From the NCBI GenBank assembly GCA_964609245.1, contig CAZSSB010000021.1, positions 1 through 48,099 of the forward strand: a stretch of DNA of 48,099 nucleotides. The letters are read 5' to 3'. The translations under genes were made by a program, and so were the position numbers. This document shows, in pieces, positions 46,801 through 48,099 of the stretch. The notes under the pieces are model-generated. The model saw only the letters and a program-made list of their open reading frames with translations. It was not told the origin of the DNA and did no database searches. Source of the stretch: JAFGCY01 sp964609245 (lineage in GTDB: Bacteria; 4484-113; JAFGCY01). The stretch's first letter is position 1. Every line of letters begins with the position of its first letter.

Positions 46801-47271
46801 TCACCGCCTCGTCTTCAGCCGCGGGGACGGCAGACGTGGCTCGCCGGGCCTATCGAAGACACCGCGGTAGTCCGGCCAGGCCACGAACGCGCAGTAGGCG
46901 CCGAGCACGAACATGATGAACCGCAACCAGCCGAAACCAGTGGCCGCCCCGCCCAGCGCAGCGCCGACTTGCGGCACCCAGAACTGGCCGATGATCAGCA
47001 GGGCCGCCAGTGCTCCGAACACGATTGTGACTCCCAGCGGTTTGGCCCGATAGTGCCAGTATTTCTCCTCCGGGTCGATGAAGCGCGCCTCCCTCGACTC
47101 GCGGGTCGTGTCCTCGATCAGCCGGAGGATCCCACTCTCTTCCAGATTGGCTTCCCGTTGATGCGCCTCATTGGCGCTAAGCGAGCCCGGCGGCGCCTGC
47201 CAGCCCTGCTCCGCCGTATCGGCGTGCTTGGCCCGGCGCTGCTCCGGCGGCTCCTCGTACCCCAGCGGCAA
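46801..47271 (-). CDS. Membrane protein, member 3 of a three-gene family
   Basis: The 156-residue protein begins with TTG at 47271 behind GGAGGA. A hydrophilic N-terminal half (charged, helical, ENLEESGILRLIEDTTRESRE style) is followed by two membrane helices at about 82-103 (VTIVFGALAALLIIGQFWVP) and 112-133 (GFGWLRFIMFVLGAYCAFVA). The tail is basic, ending LPSPRLKTRR. The helix pair is clearly homologous to member 1 (KP...LL-x-I-x-QFW-x-P and a following G-R/W-L-R-x3-M motif). The three genes lie on one strand with gaps of 29 and 40 bases. Its promoter is TACAAT at 47312-47317. Function is unknown. Confidence 0.7.
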   Translation of the reverse strand: MPLGYEEPPEQRRAKHADTAEQGWQAPPGSLSANEAHQREANLEESGILRLIEDTTRESREARFIDPEEKYWHYRAKPLGVTIVFGALAALLIIGQFWVPQVGAALGGAATGFGWLRFIMFVLGAYCAFVAWPDYRGVFDRPGEPRLPSPRLKTRR

Positions 47272-47285
47272 GTGTCCTCCCCGAT

Positions 47286-47301
47286 CCGGGCCATGGCCCG
47301 G
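47286..47301. promoter_or_regulatory. 16-bp perfect palindrome in the leader of member 3
   Basis: CCGGGCCATGGCCCGG lies between the TACAAT box (47312-47317) and the TTG at 47271. It can form a tight RNA hairpin or bind a dimeric regulator just after the transcription start. Confidence 0.5.
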
Positions 47302-47311
47302 TCTCCGCTAG

Positions 47312-47317
47312 ATTGTA
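47312..47317 (-). promoter_or_regulatory. -10 box TACAAT (minus strand) of the three-gene family
   Basis: TACAAT on the minus strand lies 41 bases from the TTG at 47271. Its transcript would carry the 16-bp palindrome and a GGAGGA ribosome site. Confidence 0.55.
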
Positions 47318-47353
47318 CCGGAGTGGGGCGCGCCGCGCAGCGGGCAACGTGGC

Positions 47354-48082
47354 CTAATCCTGGTGCCCGGCCAGCTGGCTGGCGCGGCCCAGCGACTCGA
47401 AGGTGCCGGCGTCCGTCCACCAGCCGTCGAATACGTCATAGCTGAGCGTCCCCGCGGTTGCGTAGTGGTGGTTGACGTCGGTGATTTCCAGTTCGCCTCG
47501 GCCCGAAGGCTTCAGCGTCGCGATGATCTCGAACACGTCGGGTCCATACATATAGATGCCGGTGACGGCCAGGTCGCTCCTGGGATCGGCCGGCTTCTCC
47601 TCGATGCCGACGATGCGGCCATCCCTGACCTCCGCCACGCCGAAGCGGTGCGGGTCGGGTACCGCCTTGAGGAAAACGTGGGCGTGGCCGTCCGGCGCGT
47701 CGGCGAAGCGGCGCACCGCCACAGCGATGTCGTCTTCAAAGACGTTGTCGCCGAGGATCACGCACAACTTGTCGGTGCCGACGAAGTTGCGCGCCAGCCC
47801 CAGCGCCTGGGCGATGCCGCCCGCCTCGTCCTGGACCTTGTAGGTGAACCGGCAGCCGTAGTCCTTGCCGCTGCCCAGCAGCTGGACGACGGCGCCCATG
47901 TGCTCGGTGCCGGTCACGATCAGGATCTCCTCGATGCCGGCGGCGGTCAGCTTCTCGATCGGGTAGAAGATCATCGGCTTGCGCCCGACCGGCAGCAGGT
48001 GCTTGTTGGTGACCTTGGTGAGGGGCAGCAGCCGGCTGCCCGTCCCGCCCGCGAGGATCACACCCTTGACGATGCTGGCCAT
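47354..48082 (-). CDS. Sugar-1-phosphate nucleotidyltransferase (RmlA-like)
   Basis: The 242-residue enzyme of the glucose-1-phosphate thymidylyl/uridylyltransferase group activates sugar phosphates for glycan synthesis. It has the nucleotide loop GVILAGGTGSRLLPLT, then NKHLLPVGRKPMIFYP with the catalytic Lys and substrate contact. VILGDNVFEDD carries a metal-binding Asp, and IVGIEEKPADP and AVTGIYMYGPDVFE follow, with TDAGTFESL near the end. It is about 50 residues shorter than RmlA from E. coli and lacks the C-terminal allosteric extension, like many short forms. The substrate (dTTP or UTP) is not decided by sequence. The leaderless promoter TACACT lies six bases upstream. Related sugar genes (aminotransferase, dehydrogenase) are elsewhere in the window. 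Confidence 0.9.
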   Translation of the reverse strand: MASIVKGVILAGGTGSRLLPLTKVTNKHLLPVGRKPMIFYPIEKLTAAGIEEILIVTGTEHMGAVVQLLGSGKDYGCRFTYKVQDEAGGIAQALGLARNFVGTDKLCVILGDNVFEDDIAVAVRRFADAPDGHAHVFLKAVPDPHRFGVAEVRDGRIVGIEEKPADPRSDLAVTGIYMYGPDVFEIIATLKPSGRGELEITDVNHHYATAGTLSYDVFDGWWTDAGTFESLGRASQLAGHQD

Positions 48083-48088
48083 GGCCGC

Positions 48089-48094
48089 AGTGTA
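48089..48094 (-). promoter_or_regulatory. -10-like box TACACT, leaderless start of the nucleotidyltransferase
   Basis: TACACT (minus strand) ends six bases before the ATG at 48082 (spacer GCGGCC). The spacing fits the leaderless series, and the box is one base from TACAAT. Confidence 0.6.
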
Positions 48095-48099
48095 GCATG

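Overview
The window is dense, GC-rich bacterial chromosome (roughly two thirds G+C by eye) with no phage, insertion sequence, tRNA, rRNA or CRISPR array that I can see. The cell is a diderm. It has a complete three-gene Mla lipid-transport operon, an LptD/OstA-like outer-membrane protein, a DsbD-N-like periplasmic protein and many lipoproteins. The MlaD protein carries a long helical shaft and a C-terminal beta-rich domain, a layout known from diderm Terrabacteria such as Veillonella. Most cytosolic genes look leaderless, a habit known from Deinococcota and some Actinobacteria. My best guess is an uncultured diderm lineage on the Terrabacteria side of the tree; I cannot name the phylum.

Layout. 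1-4.6 kb: end of an unknown gene, a cohesin-like lipoprotein, a histidine phosphatase, a lipoprotein built from three repeats, a DUF488 protein and a TPR protein. 4.8-11.2 kb: a small membrane protein, mnmG, rho with a long leader, a degenerate HD-GYP protein coupled to a nucleotidyltransferase. 11.3-18.7 kb: a secreted protein, a structured intergenic region that may be an RNA, leuS, then mlaEFD. 18.7-26.2 kb: a DegT aminotransferase, a secreted protein, a large dockerin-tagged subtilisin-like lipoprotein, gltX and acylphosphatase. 26.3-27.5 kb: two extremely cysteine-rich exported proteins. 27.7-31 kb: an operon with cytidine deaminase and an orphan DNA methyltransferase, then two leaderless genes. 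31-35.4 kb: a lipoprotein with a subtilisin fold whose catalytic residues are lost, a ferredoxin and the folE-folP pair. 35.5-38.8 kb: two paralogous two-repeat secreted proteins and a cysteine-rich secreted protein, beside an ABC-2 permease whose last 33 bp are duplicated on the far side of a 1.4 kb cassette. 39.3-42.1 kb: a large conserved protein of unknown function and a secreted protein with a CKPKC tail. 42.2-48.1 kb: an LptD-like protein, a DsbD-N-like protein, a sugar-type dehydrogenase, three related small membrane proteins and a sugar-nucleotide pyrophosphorylase.

Three themes cut across the genes. First, about a dozen cytosolic or membrane genes begin 5-9 bases after a TANNNT -10 box and must be leaderless or nearly so, while almost every exported protein has a short leader with a strong Shine-Dalgarno site. 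Second, the cell invests in cell-surface proteins: cohesin and dockerin modules, Cys-rich repeat proteins, an active and an inactive subtilase, and repeat lipoproteins. Third, one of these surface genes (37389-37832) is driven by a near-consensus promoter whose -35/-10 spacer contains nine G in a row, inside a cassette bounded by 33-bp direct repeats. That cassette is the best candidate here for an undescribed variable surface-protein system.
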